A DNA stretch of 40,412 nt from Bacteroidota bacterium (GTDB taxonomy: Bacteria; Bacteroidota; Bacteroidia; Chitinophagales; Chitinophagaceae): NCBI GenBank assembly GCA_013286305.1, contig JABDFW010000022.1, positions 1 through 40,412 on the forward strand, read 5' to 3'. The notes below the pieces were generated by a model that saw only the letters and a program-made list of their open reading frames with translations, was not told the origin of the DNA and did no database searches. How positions within the stretch are numbered: position 1 is the first letter of the stretch; the number at the start of each line of letters is the position of its first letter. This document shows, one piece after another, positions 32,636-40,412 of this stretch. Made by a program: the position numbers and the translations under genes.

Positions 32636-33016
32636 TTATTTATTAATTGAGAAATGAATTTTTACGTACTTCTCATACAAATTATTTAATTCATCGGGCT
32701 CCATTTCAAGCAGGTACATATTCCTGAACAGGCTGGGCAAGTCCTTCTCCACAAATTCATTCTTCCTGTAATTCAATGCTGTTTTCTGCGCTTTAGGCGA
32801 AACAAAATAACCTATCCCTCTTTGATTATAAATAATATCCTGCTGCTGCAAATGTTCATAGGTACGCATTACTGTATTAGGGTTTACCTCCAGTTGCACA
32901 GCCAATTCCCTTACTGAAGGTATCCGGGTATCCGGCTTCCATTCCTGCAAAAGAATTTTCTCGCAGACATGGTCGGCAATTTGTAAATAGATTGGTTGAG
33001 ATTCCCTGAAATCCAT
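32636..33016 (-). CDS. GntR-family transcriptional regulator, YtrA subfamily
   Basis: The 126-residue protein has the GntR winged helix at the N-terminus: 'QPIYLQIADHVCEKIL', 'RIPSVRELAVQLEVNPNTVM' (helix-turn-helix) and 'YEHLQQQDIIYNQRGIGYFV' (wing). The short C-terminal helical part is typical of YtrA-type regulators, which sit in operons with ABC transporters and repress them. It lies in the same operon as an ABC ATPase and a membrane protein upstream. The palindrome GTGTACTA-N6-TAGTACAC over the operon promoter is its likely operator, giving autoregulation. Confidence 0.93.
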   Translation of the reverse strand: MDFRESQPIYLQIADHVCEKILLQEWKPDTRIPSVRELAVQLEVNPNTVMRTYEHLQQQDIIYNQRGIGYFVSPKAQKTALNYRKNEFVEKDLPSLFRNMYLLEMEPDELNNLYEKYVKIHFSINK

Positions 33017-33029
33017 TGTAAAATTTTAT

Positions 33030-33911
33030 CTATATTTCTTTTTCCTTCATCCTGTAATAAGTTGCTATCCACAACACAGGTGTAATACCAAAGCGCATAA
33101 AAAAAGTGGCTGCATTCCCTATCCAATAAGGCAAAGAATATATTTGCTCATTCCCGCTTGCATCACTCACAGAGAACGCTGTAAATAGCCTGAAAGTCCG
33201 CCCGTCCGGGGGAAGCAGCGAAAAAAACAGTTTGTCTTCCATAATAAAAAAGAGCATCCATATTACCAGCAAAACCACAATTGTTTTAAAAAATGCATTC
33301 CTGTTAAAATAAACTGCGCCTAAAATAAAAGCCGATTGCATCGGAAAAAAAGCGGTGAAAAAATCAATATTATCGCCCGGGTAAAAAATAAACATATCCG
33401 CACTTGGCAAAAAAACATTGCCCGTTTTTATTTTATCCAGCGGGCCGGTTATATTATACATCTGACGCCATTCTGCTGCGCGTTGTGTATTGGATGCCAT
33501 CATGGCGCTGTTATTATCGTTAGCAATTTTTACCGCTACGATATCTGTTAAATAAAAGATCAATGTGTATGCGATAAAAAATATCAAAACCCCGTAAAAT
33601 AATGCACACAGCAGTTTTTCCAGCGTTGCAGCGGGTAATAAAAAGTAATTTATTTTTCTAGGCCTGGCATAAAAATCACGAAATAGCAAACTTGCAGATA
33701 TGCACCCGGCAATAAATAAACCCGCGAAATAAATACTGGCCTGGTTGTCCTGGCTAAGGCCGTAAGGGCTTGAAATCATCAGCATAAAAAAGAACCAGCC
33801 AATTAAAAAAGCCGCTATGCATAAAAAGAATAAGCTATAAGCCTTCCGGTTTTCAAACCAGTGTTTGCTTAAAAGCAGGTATAACCTTCTAAAATCAAGC
33901 GTTTCGCTCAT
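33030..33911 (-). CDS. Multi-pass membrane protein, likely ABC permease partner
   Basis: The 293-residue protein has about six membrane helices (for example 'FFLCIAAFLIGWFFFML', 'LFYGVLIFFIAYTLIFYL', 'TIVVLLVIWMLFFIM'). It has a large soluble loop between helices near residues 130-185. It shows no clear named domain but matches the size and place of the YtrC/ABC-2-like permease. It is encoded nine bases after the ATPase gene and 13 bp before the GntR gene, so it is the natural membrane partner of that ATPase. Confidence 0.8.
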   Translation of the reverse strand: MSETLDFRRLYLLLSKHWFENRKAYSLFFLCIAAFLIGWFFFMLMISSPYGLSQDNQASIYFAGLFIAGCISASLLFRDFYARPRKINYFLLPAATLEKLLCALFYGVLIFFIAYTLIFYLTDIVAVKIANDNNSAMMASNTQRAAEWRQMYNITGPLDKIKTGNVFLPSADMFIFYPGDNIDFFTAFFPMQSAFILGAVYFNRNAFFKTIVVLLVIWMLFFIMEDKLFFSLLPPDGRTFRLFTAFSVSDASGNEQIYSLPYWIGNAATFFMRFGITPVLWIATYYRMKEKEI

Positions 33912-33920
33912 AAGTGCATG

Positions 33921-34754
33921 TTAATCTTTAAAGATTGATTGAATTAATTTTGGATTAGTTACGGTAGCCTTATACAACAGCTCAAGGTCAATTTTACTTT
34001 CATCCCCTTCAATATTAACTACAACAACGGCATTACCTCTAAGCAGTGGTTCACTGTATATGGCCCATGAAGTTTCGGAGGCATCGAATGATATTTTGAA
34101 GGATAATTTTTCCGATATATGGTGTATGCTTTCATCCAGCACAATATCCCCTTCATCAATGATCACAATACGGTCAACAAGATTTTCAAGGTCTTTTACC
34201 TGGTGCGAACTGATAACGATGCACTTTTTATCATCAAACGCACCGGCAATTATTTTCCTGAACTGGCTTTTGCCGGCAATGTCAAGGCCATTGGTAGGTT
34301 CATCCATTAACACTAACGATGTATTGGCCGCAAGGCCAAAACTAATGAGCACTTTCTTTCTCTGGCCATAACTTAGGCGCTGTAAATGGCTTTTATACGG
34401 TATCTCAAATTCGGTTAGGTAGTTACCAAACAATTCTTCATTAAACCACGGATAAAAAGGGCTTGTATATTTTACAAAATTGTGTATAGAAACATCGGGT
34501 AAATAAAACTCTTCCGGTATCATGAATATATCTTTCAAAAAGCCAGGTTGCCTTAGGGCTGGGTTAAACCCAAGCACCTTAACGCTGCCGCCGGCCGGGT
34601 ATAAAAGGCCTGCTATATTGGCCAACAGGGTTGATTTTCCGGTACCATTTTTACCAAGTACCCCATAAATAAAACCCGGTTTCAGGTTAATGTTTAACCC
34701 GCTGAATATTTCTTTTTTTGGGTAAGAAAATTGCAGGTTTTCAATCGCGATCAT
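33921..34754 (-). CDS. ABC transporter ATP-binding protein (YtrB-like)
   Basis: The 277-residue ATPase has Walker A 'GKNGTGKST', signature 'LSYGQRKKV', Walker B 'LVLMDEPTNGLD' and H-loop 'VISSHQVKDL'. The 'LSYGQRKK' form of the signature is typical of ATPases paired with GntR/YtrA regulators. It is the first gene of the operon, followed by the membrane protein, the GntR regulator and two hypothetical genes. The start is an ATG 15 bp downstream of the operator. Confidence 0.95.
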   Translation of the reverse strand: MIAIENLQFSYPKKEIFSGLNINLKPGFIYGVLGKNGTGKSTLLANIAGLLYPAGGSVKVLGFNPALRQPGFLKDIFMIPEEFYLPDVSIHNFVKYTSPFYPWFNEELFGNYLTEFEIPYKSHLQRLSYGQRKKVLISFGLAANTSLVLMDEPTNGLDIAGKSQFRKIIAGAFDDKKCIVISSHQVKDLENLVDRIVIIDEGDIVLDESIHHISEKLSFKISFDASETSWAIYSEPLLRGNAVVVVNIEGDESKIDLELLYKATVTNPKLIQSIFKD

Positions 34755-34768
34755 TAATTAGTGATTTA

Positions 34769-34790
34769 GTGTACTATGTAATTAGTACAC
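34769..34790. promoter_or_regulatory. GntR/YtrA operator palindrome
   Basis: Perfect inverted repeat GTGTACTA-N6-TAGTACAC, directly downstream of the -7 element and covering the expected transcription start. Binding would block transcription. The form fits YtrA-type operators. Confidence 0.75.
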
Positions 34791-34798
34791 CAAAGATG
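34791..34798 (-). promoter_or_regulatory. Candidate -7 promoter element of the GntR operon
   Basis: The minus strand reads CATCTTTG, one mismatch from TAnnTTTG, adjoining the operator. The start codon lies 36 bp downstream. Confidence 0.5.
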
Positions 34799-34992
34799 AA
34801 AATATATTTTATTATCGCCAAATATTTTTTTGAGGTTGAAAAAGTGCTTTTTGAAAAAGCATCAACCCAGGGCATAAAAAATATATTTTCAAAAAGGTTT
34901 GCAATTGCCGAAAACAAAAATTAAATTAGTGAAATACTTCCGCAAAAAATGCTAACTGAATTAATTACAATCACCTCATAATCTAACGAACT

Positions 34993-36972
34993 ATGCCAAC
35001 CCAGATCAATTCCGTTATTAAAGCGTATGCCAATTGCGACCATGTAATTGTTGCATGGCGTTACGACCAGCTTATACCTAATTGTATAGGTTTTGCGCTT
35101 TATAAAAAAACGCAGGGCGAAACAAATGCCACTGCTGAGCCTTTGCCCAACCGTATTGGCTTTGCAGGGCAAAGCCCGCAACCAGGTGAACAACGGCCCA
35201 GCACCGAATGGCCCATACAACGTTTTACATGGACGGACTATGATGTAAAATACAATGATACGGTGAGCTATATGGTTGTACCTATGATGATGAGCGGCAC
35301 TGATGTGGCAAAAGATACCAATAATGCAAGCGGCTGGAGCACTACGGTAACAGTAGCAACCGGTAAAGATTATGAAGCTTATTTTAACCGCGGAATAATA
35401 TCCAGCCAGTTTATGTCGCACCAAATGGCCAATTTACAGGCTTCGGATAAATCTGCAACGCTGGCAACCACCTTAAGCAATGAGGATTCCATCATAACAA
35501 AATTTCTTGGCGGGGTGCTGGCAGATCATTTGTTTAGCGAGTTGAATGCAGTGATAAACGATGCAACACTTTCCATTTACTCATCGCTGTATGAGTTGAA
35601 TGATGGGAATGTAATTGCAGCGTTTGAAAAAATAGGCTCGCGGCTAAACCTGGTATTGGCAAATGGTGCATTTAGCCCAAAGGATAACAATGATGAGAAT
35701 GCAGACCTGCGCGCCCAATTGCATAAAACCGATATAAATATTTTTGACCGCATAGTAACAAGTGGCCATTTTGCGCATAATAAATTTATGGTTTTTTGTA
35801 AAAATGGTACGCCCTACAAAGTATGGACAGGCAGCACCAACCTTACCACAAACGGTTTATATACACAGGTTAACAATGCCGTTATCATTAATAACCCAGC
35901 GGTTGCACAATGGTATTTAGATGAATGGAACCAGATTAAAACGGCTGGCAATGCTTACCCCGCCTCTTATATTAATTACAACACGGGCGGTAATGCTACC
36001 AACAATAACATGACCACCTGGTTTGCGCCTGTAAAAGGCTTTGTTGATCTTGCTGCGGCAAAAACCCTAATAGATAATGCACAGCAAGGTATCTTATTTC
36101 TATTCTTTAATCCCGGAACTAAGGACACCTTATATAATGAGGTTGTAGGCCAGATAGGCAAGGCCGGAAAAGAAAATTTATTTGTTCATGGTATTATGAA
36201 CCAGGACCCAGGCGGAAATAAAACACCATTGGTGTTTATTCATAAAGGGAATGCACAAACAACAGATTACGATACTATTATTCCTAAGGCGATAAAAGGG
36301 GAGTTTTCGTACTGGGAGAATGAGATAACGCCCAAAATGGTAACCATTCATAGCAAAGTGGTGGTGATAGACCCGTTTGGCGCTAATCCTGTTGTAATTA
36401 CAGGTTCACATAACCTTGGGCCAAAAGCGAGTGCAAAGAATGATGATAACATGAACATCATACAGGGCAACCCATCTTTAGCTATGCAATATGCGGTGAA
36501 TATTTTAGCGGTGTATGATCATTTTCACTGGCGGTATTCTTTGGCCCAGAATATTAAAGGCGCTACAGGGTATAAAGGCCTTTCCACCGATCCCAACTGG
36601 ATGGCCAGCTATATGGCAGGCAGTGTAGTTAACGAATTAGCGTTTATGCTGGGTGGATCAGTTACTGCGGCCGTTACGAATGCCACAAGTGCAAATACTG
36701 CAGCCGCGCCGGTGGCGAAAAAAGCGGCGGTATCTGCCGCAAAGAAAGCCGCGAAAAAAAAAGCGGCACCAGCTAAAAAAGTAGCTAAGCCTGCAGTGAA
36801 GAAGGCTGCAAAAAAAGTGGCCAAAAAAGCTGCCGCAAAAAAGGCAAAGGCTCCCGCTAAAAAGGCAGCAAAAAAAGCTGTTAAGAAAATTGCCAAAAAA
36901 GCACCTGTAAAAAAAGCAGTAAAGAAAGTGGCTAAAAAGGCGGCAAAAAAAGCTGCCGGAGCAAAAAAATAA
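34993..36972 (+). CDS. Phospholipase D-like protein with histone H1-like Lys/Ala tail
   Basis: The 659-residue protein has three parts. Residues 1-125 look like a beta-sandwich (fibronectin-III-like) region. Residues about 165-520 hold two PLD halves: the first has H262-N-K264 and 'GSTN' (280-283) but Cys at position 269 where the HKD motif has Asp; the second has a full H453-S-K455 ... D460 and 'GSHN' (471-474). Residues about 575-659 are a tail of Lys, Ala, Pro and Val in KKAAKKA-like repeats, as in histone H1-like proteins. PLD enzymes cut phosphodiester bonds in lipids or nucleic acid; the DNA-binding tail points to a nuclease. No signal peptide is seen. A perfect 14-base terminator follows. 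Confidence 0.88.
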   Translation: MPTQINSVIKAYANCDHVIVAWRYDQLIPNCIGFALYKKTQGETNATAEPLPNRIGFAGQSPQPGEQRPSTEWPIQRFTWTDYDVKYNDTVSYMVVPMMMSGTDVAKDTNNASGWSTTVTVATGKDYEAYFNRGIISSQFMSHQMANLQASDKSATLATTLSNEDSIITKFLGGVLADHLFSELNAVINDATLSIYSSLYELNDGNVIAAFEKIGSRLNLVLANGAFSPKDNNDENADLRAQLHKTDINIFDRIVTSGHFAHNKFMVFCKNGTPYKVWTGSTNLTTNGLYTQVNNAVIINNPAVAQWYLDEWNQIKTAGNAYPASYINYNTGGNATNNNMTTWFAPVKGFVDLAAAKTLIDNAQQGILFLFFNPGTKDTLYNEVVGQIGKAGKENLFVHGIMNQDPGGNKTPLVFIHKGNAQTTDYDTIIPKAIKGEFSYWENEITPKMVTIHSKVVVIDPFGANPVVITGSHNLGPKASAKNDDNMNIIQGNPSLAMQYAVNILAVYDHFHWRYSLAQNIKGATGYKGLSTDPNWMASYMAGSVVNELAFMLGGSVTAAVTNATSANTAAAPVAKKAAVSAAKKAAKKKAAPAKKVAKPAVKKAAKKVAKKAAAKKAKAPAKKAAKKAVKKIAKKAPVKKAVKKVAKKAAKKAAGAKK

Positions 36973-36990
36973 AAGCAGATTTGAATAAAA

Positions 36991-37033
36991 AAATATCCCG
37001 CCTGGATGACATTGTTAAACAGGCGGGATATTT
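36991..37033. terminator. Intrinsic terminator after the PLD-like gene
   Basis: A perfect 14-base stem (AAATATCCCGCCTG / CAGGCGGGATATTT) with a 15-base loop, 18 bp after the stop codon. The A/T ends allow function on both strands. Confidence 0.75.
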
Positions 37034-37086
37034 AGTTTGTGCTTTACAATCAATTTTGCGAAAATAATTCGTGGAAAGGCATATAA

Positions 37087-37992
37087 TTGGTTCAAATTGT
37101 TATATTGCAAGAAAAACTGTTGGCTGAAACTGAACTTACAAATAAGGAAGAGTTGCCGGATGGCGCTGAAGATAATATTGAATCATCATCCGAAAAACCT
37201 TTTATAGCCAGCGGGGAACAAACAGCAGAAAGCATGGAAGTACATCACCACCCGCATTTGCCACATGGAGAAAAGAAAAAGCTGAACGAATATTTTCTTG
37301 AATTCCTGATGATATTTCTTGCTGTTACTATGGGCTTTATTGCTGAAAACCTTCGTGAGCATATAAGCGACCGGTCAAAAGAAAGTGAATATGTCATTAG
37401 TTATATTGAAGGGCTAAAATCAGACACTGCGAATTTAAAGCATGTAATAGATTTTGGTAATAAGGTGAACACCGGACTTGACAGTATTATTACAATGTCC
37501 AGAAAGAATATGAGCGATATAACCAACCAACGTTTGTTTTATACCTTTGCTTATAGATATCTTTTCCAGTACACAGTATTTAAAAGCGACGATTATGTGA
37601 TGCAGCAGCTAAAGAATTCCGGTGGGTTAAGGCTTATTGAAAAAGACCATGTTGCCGACAGCCTTTCGTCCTATGATGCCTCTACAGAAGGGACATATTC
37701 CCAGGCTGATGTTTATATAAATGTTTTTAAAGACATAGTGAATATTGAACAAGAGATGCTGGACTTTACACTTTTAACTGATACTTCATACATCAAGAAT
37801 TTTACACCCACCCAAAAGCAGTTACCTCTTTTTGCTGTCGATCCCGCAAAAATGAAATTGTTCTTTAATAAGGTGGTCTCGCTTAAATTCATTACTTATT
37901 TTTATGATAACCAGCTTTTGCAAACACAGCTTCAATTTGCAAACAGGCTGATACTTTTTCTTCAAAAAGAATATGGTTTAAAGGAAGAGTGA
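37087..37992 (+). CDS. Membrane-anchored DUF6090-like protein
   Basis: The chain has a charged N-terminus, then 'MEVHHHPHLPHGEKKKLNEY', one membrane helix 'FLEFLMIFLAVTMGFIAENL' and 'REHISDRSKESEYV', the pattern of DUF6090-like Bacteroidota proteins. The rest is a helical region of unknown function. The reading frame opens at a TTG directly after a stop codon; the first ATG is at 37234 and begins the 'MEVHHH' motif with which many relatives start. The upstream 49 codons are acidic and look coding, so the longer form (301 residues) is given; the shorter has 252. Function is unknown. Confidence 0.75.
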   Translation: MVQIVILQEKLLAETELTNKEELPDGAEDNIESSSEKPFIASGEQTAESMEVHHHPHLPHGEKKKLNEYFLEFLMIFLAVTMGFIAENLREHISDRSKESEYVISYIEGLKSDTANLKHVIDFGNKVNTGLDSIITMSRKNMSDITNQRLFYTFAYRYLFQYTVFKSDDYVMQQLKNSGGLRLIEKDHVADSLSSYDASTEGTYSQADVYINVFKDIVNIEQEMLDFTLLTDTSYIKNFTPTQKQLPLFAVDPAKMKLFFNKVVSLKFITYFYDNQLLQTQLQFANRLILFLQKEYGLKEE

Positions 37993-38061
37993 ATTTCTTT
38001 CATGATCCCCTTTGATAAACCCACAGCACAAGCCTGAAACAGCCCTTCATTCAAACTAACG

Positions 38062-38069
38062 TACTTTTG
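38062..38069 (+). promoter_or_regulatory. Candidate -7 promoter element of the helicase gene
   Basis: TACTTTTG matches TAnnTTTG exactly and ends five bases before the ATG at 38075, so the mRNA is probably leaderless. Confidence 0.6.
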
Positions 38070-38074
38070 CACAA

Positions 38075-39397
38075 ATGCAAAAACAAGAATTTTCAATTGA
38101 AGCAATACTTGCTAATTTAAAGATAGAAGCGCTTAATGAAATGCAGGTGGCTTCTATTGAGGCAAATGATAATGATAATGATGTTGTTTTACTTTCAGAT
38201 ACAGGCTCGGGAAAAACAGTTGGGTTTCTAATACCGGTATTACAATTAATGGACGCCTCAAATCCTAAAACACAGGCACTCATCATTGTTCCGTCCCGGG
38301 AGTTGGCTATCCAAATAGAAACTGTTTTTAAGGCAATGGGAACAGGTTTTAAGGTAACTTGTTGTTATGGTGGCCATTTGCGCGAAACAGAAGAAAATAA
38401 CCTGTTGCAGGCCCCTGCGTTGATCATTGGTACGCCCGGCAGGCTTGCAGACCATATACGCCGCGGCAATATTAAAACAGAGGGTATTGAAACTTTGGTA
38501 TTGGATGAGTTTGATAAATCGCTGGAGCTCGGTTTCCAGGAAGAAATGCAGTTCATTATCGGAGAATTAAAATCTGTCAGGAAAAGAATACTCACCTCAG
38601 CAACCGATGCTATAGATATTCCTGAATTTATTGGGTTGAAAGAACCTGTAAAGTTGAATTTCGTTTCAGGCAAAACGTCTTCTGCACTGGCCATTCAAAT
38701 GCTGCGAAGCGATGACAAGGATAAATTAGACATACTCTTCAGGCTTATTTGTTATCTTGGCAACAGGTCTGCAATTGTTTTTTGCAACCACCGCGAAGCG
38801 GTAGAGCGGACCAGCGCCTTCTTAACATCCAAAAGCATTACAAATGTATTTTACCATGGCGCTTTGGAGCAGCCGGAACGCGATAGCGCTTTATGCAAAT
38901 TCAGGAATGGTACATCAAATGTATTAGTCACTACAGACCTTGCATCCAGGGGGCTGGATATCCCCAATATCCGTTACATCATTCATTATCATTTACCGCC
39001 CACTGAAGAGGTGTTTACCCATCGAAATGGCAGAACTGCCAGGGTAGAGGCGAGCGGAACAGCGATACTTATACTTTCACCAGAAGAAAAATTACCCTCT
39101 TATATTAAAACCAGTGTTGAGGAAATAACATTGCCTGAAGAAACTATTTTACCGGAAAGGCCTAAATGGACAACACTTTTTATAGCAGCAGGAAAAAAAG
39201 ATAAAGTAAACAAAATTGATGTAGTTGGATTTTTATCCAACATAGCCCATTTAAAACAAGAGGATATTGGGCTGATAGAAGTAAAGGATTTTTTCTCATT
39301 TGTAGCGGTGCGAAAATCTAAGGTCAGTGAAACACTGCGTTTTATTAAAGATCAAAAAATAAAGAATAAGAAGGTAAAGATTGACGTGGCAAAATAG
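38075..39397 (+). CDS. DEAD-box RNA helicase with motif II DEFD
   Basis: The 440-residue protein has all core helicase motifs in order: Q-motif region 'ALNEMQVASIE', motif I 'SDTGSGKTVGF', Ia 'PSRELAIQ', Ib 'GTPGRLADHI', II 'VLDEFDKSLELGF', III 'TSATD', IV 'AIVFCNHREAVER', V 'TTDLASRGLDIPNI' and VI 'HRNGRTARVEASG'. Motif II is DEFD, not DEAD, which I believe is normal for a Bacteroidota subgroup. Motif VI has HRNGRTAR in place of HRIGRTGR. The C-terminal 80 residues resemble a DbpA-like RNA-binding domain ('KVNKIDVVGFLSNIAHLKQEDIG'). It unwinds RNA with ATP, perhaps in ribosome assembly as for DbpA. The likely transcript is leaderless. Confidence 0.93.
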   Translation: MQKQEFSIEAILANLKIEALNEMQVASIEANDNDNDVVLLSDTGSGKTVGFLIPVLQLMDASNPKTQALIIVPSRELAIQIETVFKAMGTGFKVTCCYGGHLRETEENNLLQAPALIIGTPGRLADHIRRGNIKTEGIETLVLDEFDKSLELGFQEEMQFIIGELKSVRKRILTSATDAIDIPEFIGLKEPVKLNFVSGKTSSALAIQMLRSDDKDKLDILFRLICYLGNRSAIVFCNHREAVERTSAFLTSKSITNVFYHGALEQPERDSALCKFRNGTSNVLVTTDLASRGLDIPNIRYIIHYHLPPTEEVFTHRNGRTARVEASGTAILILSPEEKLPSYIKTSVEEITLPEETILPERPKWTTLFIAAGKKDKVNKIDVVGFLSNIAHLKQEDIGLIEVKDFFSFVAVRKSKVSETLRFIKDQKIKNKKVKIDVAK

Positions 39398-39399
39398 GG

Positions 39400-39888
39400 C
39401 TAACCGCTCTTTTGTTTAAAGCTCCAGGTGAAATTAAACTCTGCAACTACTTCGTTGGATGCGTTGGTGCCTGTTGTGTGGCAGGTTATTATTACTCCCT
39501 TGCCGGTAGTAATTGCCTCCTCCACTGCTGCATGCACAGCGGCTATATCACGACAGGTAAATAATATTTTCCCGGTGGCTTTTTTATGGAACTTCCCATC
39601 ATTTGAAATAACCAGCATACTTATGGGTGGGTTGCGTTTATAAATGGCGCTAAACCCCGCCAGTCCGGTGCTTATTTCTGCAGCCATGGATAGAATGGCA
39701 AAATAAACGGAATGAAACGGGTTTTTGTTAAACCATTTTTGTTTAACGCTTATTACGATTTGCGTTTCATCAAGTTGTTCTATTCTCAGCCCTGCAAAAA
39801 AAGCAGATGGCAATTGGGTAAGCATGAAAAGCCGAAAGGAGCGGGGGTTTGCTATTTTCTTTTTGAATTCATTAAATGAAGGAATCAT
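39400..39888 (-). CDS. DUF4442 hotdog-fold protein (thioesterase-like)
   Basis: The 162-residue protein fits the DUF4442 family, which adopts the hotdog fold of acyl-CoA thioesterases. Typical segments are 'FRLFMLTQLPSAFFAGLRIE', 'VISVKQKWFNKNPFHSVYFA', 'LSMAAEISTGLAGFSAI' (the long hotdog helix) and 'KFHKKATGKILFTCRD'. No signal peptide is seen. Activity on an acyl-CoA is likely by family but untested for most members. It converges on the helicase gene with two bases between stop codons. Confidence 0.85.
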   Translation of the reverse strand: MIPSFNEFKKKIANPRSFRLFMLTQLPSAFFAGLRIEQLDETQIVISVKQKWFNKNPFHSVYFAILSMAAEISTGLAGFSAIYKRNPPISMLVISNDGKFHKKATGKILFTCRDIAAVHAAVEEAITTGKGVIITCHTTGTNASNEVVAEFNFTWSFKQKSG

Positions 39889-39969
39889 GCAACCTATTTG
39901 CAGGCAAGGTATTGAATAAGGCTGAACTATTTATGGTGTTTTGTTGGGGTATCGCTTAAATCTTTTGCT

Positions 39970-40404
39970 TTATAATGAGGCTTTCACTTTTTCCACAAAA
40001 GAAACAGTTACTCCTACCATATTTGCTATCTTTTCAATGCTAAAATCAGTTTGAGCTAAAAGAATTCTAGTGAAAGCGATATCCTTTTCACGTCTCCCCT
40101 CTTCCTTCCCTTCTACTTTCCCTTCCAGTTTCCCTTCTTCTTTACTTCTTTGTAATAAAAATTGTTCAATACCCATAGTTGTATGTTTATTAGTTATCAG
40201 GCTAATTTCAAGGTCAAATTTAGCAATAATTTCTGTGCTGTCAAAACGTACATAATAGCGCAAAAAACTCATGATAGCACGTATTTTATCCTTTGATATA
40301 GCTTTTTGTAACAGTGTTTTAACAAGTTCAATTTTCAGCTCAAACAATTCTTCGTCTTTTAGCCGTCCTTTTTTCAATGCAATAAGTACTGTTTGTATAA
40401 CCAT
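39970..40404 (-). CDS. C-terminal part of an Rpn/PD-(D/E)XK-type transposase-like protein (runs off the window)
   Basis: The visible 144 residues look like the C-terminus of Rpn-family or PD-(D/E)XK nuclease transposase-like proteins: 'LIALKKGRLKDEELFELKIE', 'IRAIMSFLRYYVRF', 'TNKHTTMGIEQFLLQRSKEE', the Gly-Glu-Lys stretch 'EGKLEGKVEGKEEGRREK' and a final helix-turn-helix-like 'FSIEKIANMVGVTVSFVEKV'. The frame stays open to the window edge, so the ATG at 40404 is probably internal and the N-terminal nuclease domain lies outside. Such proteins cut DNA and promote RecA-independent recombination. Confidence 0.75.
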   Translation of the reverse strand: MVIQTVLIALKKGRLKDEELFELKIELVKTLLQKAISKDKIRAIMSFLRYYVRFDSTEIIAKFDLEISLITNKHTTMGIEQFLLQRSKEEGKLEGKVEGKEEGRREKDIAFTRILLAQTDFSIEKIANMVGVTVSFVEKVKASL

Positions 40405-40412
40405 TGCAAACG

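Noticed and set aside
34921-35424. Minus-strand open frame of 167 codons
   Set aside because: It lies opposite the start of the PLD-like gene and its Cys/His/Arg-rich composition is that of an antisense shadow.
36609-36896. Minus-strand Ala/Phe-rich open frame
   Set aside because: It is the antisense of the Lys/Ala tail of the PLD-like protein.
1-40412. tRNA or rRNA genes
   Set aside because: I saw no tRNA-like cloverleaf with a conserved T-arm and no rRNA segments; a covariance search would be needed to be certain.

Overview
The window looks like a chromosomal segment of a Bacteroidota bacterium, most likely of the Chitinophagaceae type. The evidence is: repeated -7 promoter elements of the Bacteroidota form TAnnTTTG; a TonB-dependent receptor with a CarboxypepD_reg-like N-terminus; a short RRM protein with a Gly tail; a PepSY-like secreted protein; ABC permease/M1 peptidase fusions; and few Shine-Dalgarno sequences. 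The assignment is by gene content only. I saw no rRNA, tRNA, CRISPR array or complete insertion sequence.

Region 1 (1-9.1 kb) is a low-oxygen respiration and haem neighbourhood. It holds a flavin-binding PNPOx-like protein, oxygen-independent coproporphyrinogen oxidase HemN, a receiver-CRP fusion regulator, a three-gene operon (cytochrome c, porin-like outer-membrane protein, cytochrome c lipoprotein), a CcoS-CcoP-like cbb3 oxidase protein with no ccoN/ccoO beside it, and a membrane PAS histidine kinase whose PAS domain keeps the two FixL signature residues at the right spacing. Together these resemble a condensed FixL/FixJ/FixK oxygen-response module.

Region 2 (9.2-14.5 kb) is a carbon module: acetate kinase and phosphoketolase in one operon, followed by a sodium/solute symporter. 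Phosphoketolase makes acetyl phosphate and acetate kinase converts it to ATP and acetate. Region 3 (14.5-16.7 kb) has a histone-H1-like small protein, an RRM RNA-binding protein and a family 2 glycosyltransferase.

Region 4 (16.7-23 kb) is an accessory, repeat-rich stretch. It contains a 2.2 kb gene-free island with a 417-bp tandem duplication and smaller repeat families, an AT-rich secreted orphan, a possible toxin-gene remnant with a small downstream orphan, a DNase II family protein and a secreted alpha/beta hydrolase. One repeat family recurs five times between 18.0 and 22.7 kb.

Region 5 (23-26.6 kb) encodes an outer-membrane receptor, a small lipoprotein and a PepSY-like protein. Region 6 (26.8-34.8 kb) is a minus-strand ABC transporter cluster with a YtrA-type GntR regulator and a clear palindromic operator over its promoter. 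Its last gene is an ABC permease fused to an M1 peptidase domain that has lost all its zinc ligands. Region 7 (35-40.4 kb) holds a phospholipase D-like protein with a histone-H1-like Lys/Ala tail, a DUF6090-like membrane protein, a DEAD-box helicase with motif II DEFD, a DUF4442 protein and the C-terminal part of an Rpn/PD-(D/E)XK-type protein at the window edge.

No single system is proven novel. The best candidates for follow-up are the CcoS-CcoP fusion with its missing catalytic subunit, the PLD-H1 fusion, the FixL-like kinase with the receiver-CRP regulator, the zinc-less M1-ABC fusion and the repeat family.
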